A stretch of DNA of 64,000 nucleotides, taken from Embleya sp045207785. Its GTDB lineage: Bacteria > Actinomycetota > Actinomycetes > Streptomycetales > Streptomycetaceae. The stretch covers positions 5,332,001 through 5,396,000 of the forward strand of contig NZ_CP108776.1 of assembly GCF_045207785.1 (NCBI RefSeq), written 5' to 3'. The translations under genes and the position numbers were made by a program. Below the pieces are notes generated by a model. That model searched no databases and was not told the DNA's origin. It saw only the letters and a list, made by a program, of their open reading frames with translations. Below, in pieces: positions 1 to 7,883 of this stretch (position 1 is the first letter of the stretch; the number at the start of each line of letters is the position of its first letter).

Positions 1-187
1 TCAGCTCAAGGACGAGATCTACCACTGCCCGCCCGTGCTGACCCTGGTCGGCCGCCCGCAGGACGCGTGGCTGGCGACGTGGTGTCGCGCGGACGCGGTG
101 GTCGCGCACCCGCTCGACCCGCGCACGCTCGCGGACGCGGCGGCGGGCCTGATGCGCGACCGAATCGCGGGGCGTCAGCCGGCCTAG
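1..187 (+). CDS. 3' end of an unidentified conserved protein (partial)
   Basis: This open frame enters from the left edge (codons from base 2) and stops at the TAG at 185-187, leaving 61 residues that begin QLKDEIYHCPPVLTLVGRPQ. The codons have strong G/C third positions, so it is coding. Only the C-terminus is visible. The pattern of a hydrophobic strand (PVLTLVGRP), a loop, then an ADAVVAHPLDP segment and a final helix resembles the last part of a receiver-like alpha/beta domain. A protein of this kind lies beside trpD in other actinomycetes as I remember it, but I cannot assign a function. It ends 110 bases before the trpD start on the same strand. Confidence 0.6.
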   Translation, partial: QLKDEIYHCPPVLTLVGRPQDAWLATWCRADAVVAHPLDPRTLADAAAGLMRDRIAGRQPA

Positions 188-297
188 GAGGCGCTGGGGC
201 GGCGGGGCTGTCCACGGGTCGGGATAAGGCACCGGTGAGGCGAGGTGTGGTCGGTACGCTGTCGCGGACTTATCCGATGACACAGCGGGAGCGGACC

Positions 298-1380
298 ATG
301 GGTGCCTCGATCTCGGCCGACAAGAGCGGTGGCAACCCGGCGGACCGTTCCTGGCGGGACATCCTCGCGACGCTCATGCGTGGCGACGACCTGCCCGCCG
401 ACGCGACCGCGTGGGCGATGGACCACATCATGACCGGCGAGGCCACGCCGGTGCAGGTCGCCGGCTTCGTGGTCGCGCTGCGGGCCAAGGGCGAGACCGT
501 GGACGAGGTCTCGGGCCTGGTGCAGGCGATGTACGCCCACGCGTCGACCATCGAGGTCCCCGGTCGCACGGTCGACATCGTCGGCACCGGCGGCGACCTC
601 GCGCGGACCGTGAACATCTCGACGATGTCCGCGATCGTGGTCGCGGGCACCGGCGAGACGGTGGTCAAGCACGGCAACCGCGCGGCGTCCTCGTCGAGCG
701 GGGCCGCCGACGTGCTCGAAGCGCTCGGCGTGGTGCTGGATCTGACGCCGGAACAGGTGGCCCGGACGGCGGCCGAGGCGGGCATCACGCTGTGCTTCGC
801 GCAGCGCTTCCACCCGGCGCTTCGGCACGCGGCGCAGGCGCGGCGCGAGCTGGGGGTGCCGACCACGTTCAACTTCCTGGGCCCGCTCACCAACCCGGCG
901 CGGGTGCGGTTCCACGCGATCGGGGTCGCGGACCTGCGGATGGCGCCGATCGTGGCCGGTGTGCTGGCCGATCGGGGCGCCACCGCACTGGTGTTCCGCG
1001 GCGACGACGGGCTGGACGAGCTGACCGTCACGACCACGTCGCAGGTGTGGATCGTGCGGGACGGCGACGTGCGCGAGGACCGGGTGGACCCGCGCGACCT
1101 GGGGATCGCGCTCAACGGGATCGAGACGCTGCGGGGCGGTGACGCGGCGTTCAACGCGGAGGTCGCGCGCAAGCTGCTCGCGGGCGCGCAAGGGCCGGTG
1201 CGGGACGCGGTGTTGTTGAACTCGGCCGCGGCGCTGGCCGCGCTCGGCACCGGGGAGGGGTCGCTGACCCAGCAACTGGCGACCGGGATCGAGCGGGCCG
1301 CCGAGGCGATCGACTCGGGCGCGGCGCACGCGGCGCTCGAGCGCTGGGTGGAGACGACGCGGGGGTTCGCGCGCGGGTAG
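298..1380 (+). CDS. trpD: anthranilate phosphoribosyltransferase
   Basis: TrpD transfers the phosphoribosyl group of PRPP to anthranilate, the second step of tryptophan synthesis in the cytoplasm. The 360-residue product has the usual length. The PRPP/Mg site shows as GTGGD (residues 96-100) followed by TVNIST, the anthranilate site as KHGNRA (124-129) with a serine/glycine-rich loop, and a metal-binding DDGLDE lies further on. I chose the ATG at 298 because GGGAG sits five bases upstream; an in-frame ATG at 277 and earlier starts lack such a site. The frame stays open upstream to base 67, but that stretch overlaps the preceding gene. One variation is Leu-Ala-Arg after GTGGD where Gly-Ala-His is common. 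Confidence 0.95.
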   Translation: MGASISADKSGGNPADRSWRDILATLMRGDDLPADATAWAMDHIMTGEATPVQVAGFVVALRAKGETVDEVSGLVQAMYAHASTIEVPGRTVDIVGTGGDLARTVNISTMSAIVVAGTGETVVKHGNRAASSSSGAADVLEALGVVLDLTPEQVARTAAEAGITLCFAQRFHPALRHAAQARRELGVPTTFNFLGPLTNPARVRFHAIGVADLRMAPIVAGVLADRGATALVFRGDDGLDELTVTTTSQVWIVRDGDVREDRVDPRDLGIALNGIETLRGGDAAFNAEVARKLLAGAQGPVRDAVLLNSAAALAALGTGEGSLTQQLATGIERAAEAIDSGAAHAALERWVETTRGFARG

Positions 1381-1589
1381 GGCGCGCATCGCGGTGCCGT
1401 CCCCGATCGCCGGACGGGCTCGACGTGGCCCGCTCCCGGTTGCCCTCGAACGCCGGGCGGGCCGGGGGGAGTCGGGCGGGCTCGGGAGGGTCCGTTCGGC
1501 GATCGCGGGTGAGGTGCCGGGTGTCCAGTATGTGGAACCGATGGGTTCGTCGTTGCGCAAAGCGATCCCTCTGGTAATAATTCTGCGCA

Positions 1590-1710
1590 GGTCACGAGTG
1601 ACAGTGGAAAGCCCCGGCTTGCTGTCCGGCAACCCTCGCTCCGCGGTGGGGTGCCCCGGGTGATGACACGGTCAGGCGTCGCAAGGCGCCCTGGCAAGCG
1701 CGGACCCCTC
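1590..1710 (+). promoter_or_regulatory. SAM-IV-type S-adenosylmethionine riboswitch
   Basis: The stretch matches the conserved core of the actinobacterial SAM-IV aptamer as I know it: GGTCACGAGTGACAG at 1590-1604, then CCCCGGCTTGCTGTCCGGCA at 1612-1631, a CCGCGGTGGGGTGCCCCGGG block at 1641-1660, TGATGAC, and the distal GGCAAGCGCGGACC element near 1692-1705 that forms the extra pseudoknot. It lies in the 562-base leader of the class V aminotransferase on the same strand, so S-adenosylmethionine probably represses that gene. The expression platform between 1710 and the start at 1943 is not obvious. Confidence 0.88.
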
Positions 1711-1881
1711 GTATGACGGCAGGCATCGCTCGATGCGACCCGGGGTCCTGTACCTGGGGAGCATGTGATGGCGTGAAATCTCTTTCTCGAAACGGGCAAT
1801 TCGCCCATTCCGTACGCGCTGAATAGTCGCGCGTCGCTTTTCCGAGACCACATTTCACAGCGGATCGCCAGCCCTCCACTC

Positions 1882-1899
1882 ATGTCGATGTATCGACAT
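1882..1899. promoter_or_regulatory. perfect palindrome, candidate operator
   Basis: ATGTCGAT-GT-ATCGACAT is a perfect inverted repeat with 8-base arms and a 2-base centre. It sits 44 bases before the aminotransferase start and about 170 bases after the SAM-IV aptamer. It could be a repressor operator or part of the riboswitch expression platform. No T-tract follows, so a terminator is unlikely. Confidence 0.5.
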
Positions 1900-1942
1900 C
1901 GAGAGGGGCGTCGGTGGTTCGAGCCTGCCGAGGAGTTTCGCC

Positions 1943-3343
1943 ATGACCGTCAGCACCGCTTCCGCCTCCGCCGCCTCCCCCCTCGACTGTGACGTCGCGA
2001 TCGCCGCGCCGCTGCCCGTGGTCGGCCGGGACGTGCTCGTTCCGCTGGTGACCGGCGGCGAGGTCGAGTACGCCGCGCTCGACTACGGGGCGAGCGCGCC
2101 GTGTCTACAGCGGGTGTGGGACGACGTGTCCGCCTACCTGCCCTACTACGGCAGCGTGCACCGCGGCGCCGGTTACCTCTCGCAGCTGTCCACCGACCTG
2201 TACGAGCAGAGCCGCGCCACCGTCGCGGAGTTCCTCGGGCTGCGGGCGGACGACACGCTCCTGTTCACCCGCGGCACCACCGACTCGCTCAACCTGCTCG
2301 CCTCCGTACTGCCGCGCGGCACCCGGGTGTTCGTCTTCGCGACCGAGCACCACGCGGCGCTGCTGCCGTGGCGCCGGCACGCCGGGGTGACCCAGCTGGC
2401 CGCGCCGTCCTCGCCGGAGCAGGCGATCGCGACGCTCGAGGCGGCGCTGGCCGGGTCCGGCGACGGGCCGCGCCTGGTGTGCGTGACCGGCGCGTCGAAC
2501 GTGACCGGCGAGATCTTCCCGGTCGCCGAGCTGGCCGAGGTCGCGCACCGGCACGGCGCGCGGATCGTGCTCGACGCCGCGCAGCTCGCGCCGCACCACC
2601 CGGTGTCGGTCGAGGACCTGGACGTCGACTGGATCGCACTGTCGGCGCACAAGCTGTACGCGCCGTTCGGATCGGGCGTGCTCGCGGGGCGGGCCGACTG
2701 GCTCGACGCCGCGGAGCCGTACCTCGCGGGCGGCGGCGCGAGCAAGGCCGTGACGCTGGACCACGTCGAGTGGAACCGCGGCGCCGCGCGGCACGAGGCG
2801 GGTTCGCCGAACGTGATCGGGGCCTACGCGCTCGCGTCGGCCTGTCGGGCGATCACCGAGGCCGGGCCGAACGCGCTGGTCGCGCGCGAGGAGGCGCTGC
2901 TGGCGCGACTGCGCGCCCGGCTCGCGGAGATCCCCGAGGTGCGGACGCTGGAGCTGTTCGGTCCGGAGTCGGCGCGCGTGGGCGTGCTGTCGTTCGTGGT
3001 CGAGGGGTGGAACAGCTCGCGGTTCGCCGCGGTGTTGTCGGCCGAATACGGAATCGGCGTGCGGGACGGGCTGTTCTGCGCGCACCCGCTGGTGCGGCAC
3101 CTGCTCGGCGGACGGGCCGACCAGCCGACCGAGTGTGGGTCCCCGGACGCGCCCGAGGGTGAGCAGAACCTCAACGCGATCCGGGTCAGCTTCGGTCTGG
3201 GCACGCCCGTCGAGCACCTCGACCGGTTCGCCGCCGCCGTCCGCGAACTCGTGCGGCGGGGTGCGCGCTGGAGCTACACGGTCGACGGCGGTCGCTGCGT
3301 CCCGGACTCGGACCCCCGCGGTCCCCGCGGGCTGCCGGCCTGA
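1943..3343 (+). CDS. class V aminotransferase (cysteine desulfurase-like fold)
   Basis: This 466-residue PLP enzyme has the class V fold. DAAQLAPHHPV (from residue 211) supplies the aspartate that contacts the pyridine nitrogen, and SAHKLYAPFGSG holds the Schiff-base lysine K237. The substrate is unknown; related proteins are annotated as selenocysteine lyase/cysteine desulfurase or simply aminotransferase. The ATG at 1943 follows AGGAG at 1931-1935. The SAM-IV riboswitch in its leader points to sulfur or methionine metabolism. It converges with the AsnC-type gene 20 bases downstream. I see no conserved desulfurase active-site cysteine loop that I could assign with confidence. Confidence 0.85.
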   Translation: MTVSTASASAASPLDCDVAIAAPLPVVGRDVLVPLVTGGEVEYAALDYGASAPCLQRVWDDVSAYLPYYGSVHRGAGYLSQLSTDLYEQSRATVAEFLGLRADDTLLFTRGTTDSLNLLASVLPRGTRVFVFATEHHAALLPWRRHAGVTQLAAPSSPEQAIATLEAALAGSGDGPRLVCVTGASNVTGEIFPVAELAEVAHRHGARIVLDAAQLAPHHPVSVEDLDVDWIALSAHKLYAPFGSGVLAGRADWLDAAEPYLAGGGASKAVTLDHVEWNRGAARHEAGSPNVIGAYALASACRAITEAGPNALVAREEALLARLRARLAEIPEVRTLELFGPESARVGVLSFVVEGWNSSRFAAVLSAEYGIGVRDGLFCAHPLVRHLLGGRADQPTECGSPDAPEGEQNLNAIRVSFGLGTPVEHLDRFAAAVRELVRRGARWSYTVDGGRCVPDSDPRGPRGLPA

Positions 3344-3363
3344 GCGGCGGCCGCCCGGGAGAC

Positions 3364-3642
3364 CTACTCCAGGCCGATGGCGAAGGCCGCTTCGAGGTCG
3401 TGGTGGGAATAGGTACGGAAGGCGATGTGGGTCGTGGTGGCCTCCACACCCGGGACCTTGTTGAGGCGACCGGGGATGACCTCGGCCAGGTCGTCGTGGG
3501 CGCGGACGCGCACCATGGCGATCAGGTCGAACTCACCGGTCACCGAGTAGACCTCGCTCACGCCCTCGATCGCGGCGATCGCCTCCGCGATCTCCGGGGT
3601 CTGGTCCACGCGCGTCTTGACCTGCACGATCGCGGTGATCAC
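3364..3642 (-). CDS. stand-alone AsnC/Lrp ligand-binding (RAM) domain protein
   Basis: The 92-residue product consists only of the alpha/beta RAM domain that binds amino acids in Lrp/AsnC regulators; the N-terminal helix-turn-helix is absent. It begins MITAIVQVKTR and contains the typical GxFDLIAMVRV and TTTHIAFRTY strands. Such stand-alone domains form ring oligomers and may sense amino acids or modulate full-length Lrp proteins. The GTG start follows GGAGG with seven bases between. The start lies inside the reading frame of the upstream rhomboid gene, overlapping it by 110 bases. Confidence 0.9.
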   Translation of the reverse strand: MITAIVQVKTRVDQTPEIAEAIAAIEGVSEVYSVTGEFDLIAMVRVRAHDDLAEVIPGRLNKVPGVEATTTHIAFRTYSHHDLEAAFAIGLE

Positions 3643-4519
3643 GGGGCAGTCCTCCGGCTCTCGACGACAAGGTGCCCGAGCTTAGTCGCCACGGGGCCGC
3701 CGGGCGGTGCCGGTAGCGCAACCACGCGTATCCGAAGCCGACCGCGAAGCCGACCAGATGTGCCGCGTACGCGTACACGGCGTCCCCCTCGACGCCGATG
3801 CCCCGCAGATAGAGCCCCTGCACGCCGAAGTAGCAGCCCAGGACGACCCACGCCGGGAAGCGCAGCGGGACGAAGAACAGCGCCGGCACCAGGCTCGTGA
3901 CCCGGGCCCTGGGGAACAGCCACAGGTACGCGCCGAGCACGCCCGCGATCGCGCCGGACGCGCCGACCAGCGGCTGTACCGAGTCCGGCGCCGTCGCGGC
4001 GTAGCCGTAGGTCGCGACGCACCCGGTCAGCAGGTAGAAGAAGGTGAATCGGATCCGGCCCATCCGGTTCTCCACGTGCGCGCCGAACACGTACAGGAAG
4101 AGCAGGTTGCCGAACAGGTGCAGCCAACCGCCGTGCACGAACAGCGCGAACAGGGCCGACCGGACCGGGATCTTCGCGCCCGGGTCGGTGGGGGCGCAGA
4201 CGACCGGTCCGCGGTCGGTGCCCACGACCCGGGACGGGTGGCCGAGCGGCCGGTTCGTCAGCAACTCTGCGGGGATCGCGCCGTGCAGACGGAAGTAGCG
4301 CGCCTCGGCGCACACCTGCTGCTCGAACGTGGCCGCGCGAGGGCCGAAGCCGGACACCGGGCCGAGCAGGAAGACCACGACGTTGATCGCGATCAGCGCG
4401 TAGGTGACCACCGGCGCTCGCGGCGTCGGGGGCCGATCGCGGACCGGAATCGCCATGCCCCGATCGTCACCCGGGGTCGGGATCGGGGCAGGGACAGTGG
4501 GCGAATGGGCGACCGACAC
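3533..4519 (-). CDS. rhomboid-family intramembrane serine protease
   Basis: Rhomboids cleave transmembrane substrates within the lipid bilayer. Counting from the GTG at 4519, the 328-residue product has a first membrane helix near 38-53, the HGGWLHLFGNLLFLYVFGAHVE signature of helix 2 and loop (129-150), the nucleophile in GASG (S188) and the catalytic histidine in AAHLVGF (H253). An alternative start is the ATG at 4456 (MAIPVRDR); neither has a strong ribosome site. The last 35 or so residues are Arg/Asp/Gly-rich and are read across the downstream RAM-domain gene in another frame, so the natural C-terminus may be earlier. It starts 9 bases after the exonuclease stop, so they probably share a transcript. 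Confidence 0.88.
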   Translation of the reverse strand: MSVAHSPTVPAPIPTPGDDRGMAIPVRDRPPTPRAPVVTYALIAINVVVFLLGPVSGFGPRAATFEQQVCAEARYFRLHGAIPAELLTNRPLGHPSRVVGTDRGPVVCAPTDPGAKIPVRSALFALFVHGGWLHLFGNLLFLYVFGAHVENRMGRIRFTFFYLLTGCVATYGYAATAPDSVQPLVGASGAIAGVLGAYLWLFPRARVTSLVPALFFVPLRFPAWVVLGCYFGVQGLYLRGIGVEGDAVYAYAAHLVGFAVGFGYAWLRYRHRPAAPWRLSSGTLSSRAGGLPRDHRDRAGQDARGPDPGDRGGDRRDRGRERGLLGDR

Positions 4520-4528
4520 GCCCGGGCG

Positions 4529-5278
4529 TCACCCGTTCGGCACGGTTTGCGGCGCCCGAGGCCGGCCGAGTGCCAGCAGATCGGACAGCTCGTGCCGGCC
4601 GCTCTCGTGCATCCGCCCGATGAACGCGCGCAGCACGTGCGCGGTGGCCCGGGCGTCGGCGAGGGCCCGGTGGGTCGGATCGGCGGGGGCCTCGAAGAAC
4701 CGCGCGAGCGTGCCCAGGCGCATGTTCGGCACCGTGCCCGGCGGCAGCAGCGCGCGGGCGAGCGCGAGCGTGTCCACGACCGGGAACTCCGGCCAGGGCC
4801 GATCGCACGCGGTACTGGCGGTACGCAGGAAGCCCACGTCGAAGGGGGCGTTGTGGGCGACCAGGATGGCGCCCTCGGCGAAACGCGTGAATGCCGGCAG
4901 CACGAGCCGCAGCGGCGGCGCGTCGGCCACCAGGTCGTCGGATATCCCGGTCAGGTCGGTGATGAACTCCGGGATCGGGACGCCGGGGGAGACGAGCGTC
5001 GCGAACTCGCCCAGTCGGTCGGGGCCGCGCAGGCGCACCGCGGCGATCTCGGTGATCCGCGCCTCCTGCGGATCCAGGCCGGTCGTCTCCAGGTCGACGA
5101 CCGTGAACACCTGCCGCTCGACCTCGTCGCGGGCCGCTCGGGACCCGGCCGTGGTTCGCAACTCGTGGCCCGGAACGATACTGTCCGGCGGGCGGGGACG
5201 CCGCGGCGAGTCGGCCGCCGGCAAGCCCTGACCCGCCGAACCTCGTGACCGGCAATCCCGGTGCGCGGTGCTGCTCAT
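4529..5278 (-). CDS. DnaQ-like DEDDh 3'-5' exonuclease
   Basis: The product carries the exonuclease motifs FTVVDLETTGLD (Exo I, Asp and Glu), LVAHNAPFDVGFL (Exo II, Asp) and HRALADARAT (Exo III, His and Asp), the DEDDh set of DNA polymerase III epsilon-like exonucleases. The catalytic domain fills the C-terminal 190 residues; about 55 low-complexity basic residues precede it. The chosen ATG at 5278 has no clear ribosome site, so the start is uncertain and may lie further in. It is the first gene of a probable exonuclease-rhomboid-RAM transcript, divergent from the zinc-ribbon gene. A DnaQ-like exonuclease also occurs near trpD in mycobacteria (Rv2191), without the UvrC-like part here. Confidence 0.87.
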   Translation of the reverse strand: MSSTAHRDCRSRGSAGQGLPAADSPRRPRPPDSIVPGHELRTTAGSRAARDEVERQVFTVVDLETTGLDPQEARITEIAAVRLRGPDRLGEFATLVSPGVPIPEFITDLTGISDDLVADAPPLRLVLPAFTRFAEGAILVAHNAPFDVGFLRTASTACDRPWPEFPVVDTLALARALLPPGTVPNMRLGTLARFFEAPADPTHRALADARATAHVLRAFIGRMHESGRHELSDLLALGRPRAPQTVPNG

Positions 5279-5408
5279 GTACCGGACGGTACGTTTCCGG
5301 CCTGACACGGCCGCGCCCAGGTACCTCTCGCAGCCCGGCATCATGGGTGTACGCGGACAACTCGCGATCCGGAAAAGGTTCGCAGCCAAGAACAGGAAGG
5401 GAACACGC

Positions 5409-5645
5409 ATGTCGATCCAGGCCCCCACCGAGGACACCCGGTGGCGCTGCTCGCTGTGCGGCAACCTGACCCGTTTCGACGTCACGCGGACCACGAGGGC
5501 CGTCGAGTTCACCCACCTCGACCTCGCCGGCGCGGCGCGGGTCGAGGAGCGCGAGATCCTCTCCGACGAGATCGAGTCGGTGCGCTGCCGCTGGTGCAAC
5601 GCGACCGACTCCGTCGAGCTGGTGGCGCGCCCCGACGCGAGCTGA
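5409..5645 (+). CDS. small zinc-ribbon protein
   Basis: The 78-residue protein has two knuckles, CSLCGN (near residue 15) and CRWC (near 63), which should bind one zinc. The middle part, FDVTRTTRAVEFTHLDLAG, looks like a beta-hairpin typical of small actinobacterial zinc ribbons of unknown function. The ATG at 5409 follows AGGAAGGG at 5394-5401; the frame is open back to 5268, but those codons have no initiation site. A strong stem-loop follows the stop. No target is suggested by the sequence; nucleic acid or protein binding are both possible. Confidence 0.8.
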   Translation: MSIQAPTEDTRWRCSLCGNLTRFDVTRTTRAVEFTHLDLAGAARVEEREILSDEIESVRCRWCNATDSVELVARPDAS

Positions 5646-5646
5646 T

Positions 5647-5668
5647 CCCGCCGACACCGGTCGGCGGG
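5647..5668 (+). terminator. stem-loop after the zinc-ribbon gene
   Basis: CCCGCCGAC-accg-GTCGGCGGG forms a perfect 9-base-pair stem with a 4-base loop two bases after the stop codon. There is no T-tract, which is common for actinobacterial terminators. Confidence 0.65.
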
Positions 5669-5824
5669 ACCGAACGGCGACAATGGGACTGTGCATCGTT
5701 TCGGCATCGGGGCGGCCCGGCGAGGCCGTCCTCGCCCCGGAACGCGCCATGATCAGGGCGTCGGCGTTCCGGAAACGGTGACGCGGGGAGGGGCCTCAAG
5801 GGAACGGGAAGGACCGGAGGAGCA

Positions 5825-7426
5825 GTGAGCGGACCGGATACCCGCGCGGACGAGGTCACGCCTGCGCACGCCGCCGACGCCGCCGAGGCGGTGCCGGCCG
5901 CCGAGCCCGACCTCGACGCGCAGTCCCGGACCGCTGCGCAGGCCGACGGCGAGCCGACCGAGGCCGACGTCGACCGTGTGGAGCCCGTGCCCGCCGAACC
6001 GGCGACGGCCGCCGAGCCCGAGGAACCCGCCCCGCTCGTGGCGCCCGCCGAGCGGGTGGAGTGCGCCGAGCCGGCCGGACCCGCCGAGCAGCCCGAGGCC
6101 GCGGAGGCCGCCGAGCCCGAGGCGCTCTCCGGGCCGTTGCCCGAGGCCGTCCGGATGCGGGTGATCTCCGTGGCCGCCGACGCGCTCGGCACGATGACCG
6201 CCGACGAGGTTCCCGGCCCGCTGCGCCGCTTCGCCCGCTTCACCCACCAGCGCCGCGCCAAGTACGCCGCGACGCCGCTGGCCGCCGCGCTGGAGAACGA
6301 CCCGGTCTTCCGGCAGCGCATAGCGGAGCGCTTCCGCAAGGGCCTGCCCGAGATCTCCGAGGCGCTGGAAGCCGGCAAGGTGCCCGCCGCGGCCGACCCG
6401 CTCGACGTCGCCACCGCCGCGTACCTGCTCCGCCCCCGCGGCTGGGTCCGGCTGATCGAGACCGCCGGCGACGCCGCCAAGGAGGCCGCCGCCGACCGTG
6501 CGGAGGCCGAGGCCGCAGAGGCGATGTCCCGCCTGGAACACGAGGTCGGCGTGCTGCGCGCGGCCTCCAAGACCGAGCACGAACGGCTGCGCGCGGAGTT
6601 GGAGACGGCCCGCAAGGAGGCCGACCACCTGCGCCGCCAGGTGCGCGGCCTACAGGGCAGCGCCAAGCACGAGGAGAAGGAGGCCCGCCGGGCCCGCTCC
6701 GAGCTCGACGCCGTCCGGGTCGAGGCCCAGGCCGCCGTAGCCGCCGCCGAGAAGGAGGCGCGCCGGTTGCGCGGCCGGGTGTCCGAGGTGGAATCGGCCC
6801 TGGAGGCGAGCCGCCGGGCGGCCCGCGAGGGGCGCAGCATGGAGGACACCCGGGTGCGGCTGCTCCTGGACACCGTCCTGGAGGCGGCCCAGGGTCTGCG
6901 TCGCGAGCTCGCGCTGCCGCCGGTGGGAATCAGGCCGGCCGACACCGTGGACGCCGTCGTCCCGGGCGCGTCCGGGATAAAGGACATCGCGCAGCGCGCG
7001 CTCGAAGGCGACGACCCGGCACTGCTCGACCAATTGCTGGCGCTGCCGCAGGCGCACCTGGTGATCGACGGCTACAACGTGACCAAGACCGGCTATCCGA
7101 CGCTCGCGCTGAACAAGCAGCGCGACCGGCTGATCGGCGGGCTGACCGGGCTCGCCGCGCAGACCGGGTGCGAGGTGACGTGCGTGTTCGACGGCGCGCA
7201 ACTGGACGCCCCGGTGCTGCTGGCCCCCGCGCGCGGGGTGCGGGTGATGTTCAGCAAGCCGGGGGAGACCGCCGACGAGCTGATCCGCCGGCTGGTGCGC
7301 GCGGAGCCGCCGGGCCGCCCGGTGGTGGTGGTCTCCACCGACCGCGAGGTCGCCGACGGCATCCGCAAGGCGGGCGCGCGCCCGGTGCCCTCCACGATGC
7401 TGCTGCGCAGGCTCACCCGCAGCTGA
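5825..7426 (+). CDS. NYN-domain (YacP-like) RNase-type protein with coiled coil
   Basis: The 533-residue protein has three parts: an Ala/Glu/Pro-rich acidic N-terminus (about 1-105), a central region with long charged helices that should form a coiled coil (about 215-345), and a C-terminal NYN domain from about residue 410 with VIDGYNVTK, CVFDGAQ and VVVVSTDREVADG. The NYN fold is PIN-like and uses conserved aspartates to bind metal and cleave RNA. The GTG start at 5825 has GGAGG five bases upstream. Streptomyces homologues are annotated as RNA-binding proteins of this locus. A role in RNA turnover is inferred from the fold; the substrate is unknown. Confidence 0.85.
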   Translation: MSGPDTRADEVTPAHAADAAEAVPAAEPDLDAQSRTAAQADGEPTEADVDRVEPVPAEPATAAEPEEPAPLVAPAERVECAEPAGPAEQPEAAEAAEPEALSGPLPEAVRMRVISVAADALGTMTADEVPGPLRRFARFTHQRRAKYAATPLAAALENDPVFRQRIAERFRKGLPEISEALEAGKVPAAADPLDVATAAYLLRPRGWVRLIETAGDAAKEAAADRAEAEAAEAMSRLEHEVGVLRAASKTEHERLRAELETARKEADHLRRQVRGLQGSAKHEEKEARRARSELDAVRVEAQAAVAAAEKEARRLRGRVSEVESALEASRRAAREGRSMEDTRVRLLLDTVLEAAQGLRRELALPPVGIRPADTVDAVVPGASGIKDIAQRALEGDDPALLDQLLALPQAHLVIDGYNVTKTGYPTLALNKQRDRLIGGLTGLAAQTGCEVTCVFDGAQLDAPVLLAPARGVRVMFSKPGETADELIRRLVRAEPPGRPVVVVSTDREVADGIRKAGARPVPSTMLLRRLTRS

Positions 7427-7492
7427 CCGCACCGCGTGTCGGTGCCGCTCCCTACCGTTGACGGGGAAAGTCGACGAAAGGGGAGGAGCCAC

Positions 7493-7816
7493 ATGCGCAT
7501 CGCCTGTCGTACGCACCGCGGCCGAGGGCGCGCCGGCGCCGGCTGCGCCATTCCGGCCTCGATCGGGCCGGCCCTGATCAGCGCTCGATCCATCGATTCC
7601 GACATACCGTCCGAATTATCCTATTCGGCGGAAAATGGCGAGCACGGCGACTTCGCCGAATACCCCGAGCGCCCCGAGTACACGGAACTCGACGAGGAGA
7701 CGCTGACCGCGCTGCGCCTGTTCGCGGCCGAGGAAATGCTCGCGGCGGTCGGTACGTATATGCGCGAAAGCGGCGAAATCGTGAGCGTTCGGCGACCGGC
7801 GGACCGCGACAGGTGA
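7493..7816 (+). CDS. small protein of unknown function
   Basis: The 107-residue frame starts at an ATG with GGGGAGGAG just upstream (7480-7488), a strong initiation site. The N-terminal 35 residues are Arg/Gly/Ala-rich. The rest is acidic (EYPERPEYTELDEETLTALR) and ends in a predicted helix with AAEEMLAAVGTYMRE. The part around 7600-7660 has noticeably lower GC than its neighbours. I do not recognise the family. It lies between the NYN gene and the metalloprotease gene on the same strand. Confidence 0.55.
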   Translation: MRIACRTHRGRGRAGAGCAIPASIGPALISARSIDSDIPSELSYSAENGEHGDFAEYPERPEYTELDEETLTALRLFAAEEMLAAVGTYMRESGEIVSVRRPADRDR

Positions 7817-7883
7817 CCCTTTTCGGCGTGATTGATGGACTACGCCCGGCCGGACCCGGCCCGCCCACGTTACGATCGACCAC

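Noticed and set aside
1394..1663. A small 89-codon frame after trpD
   Set aside because: It overlaps the riboswitch core, has no ribosome site and lacks codon bias.
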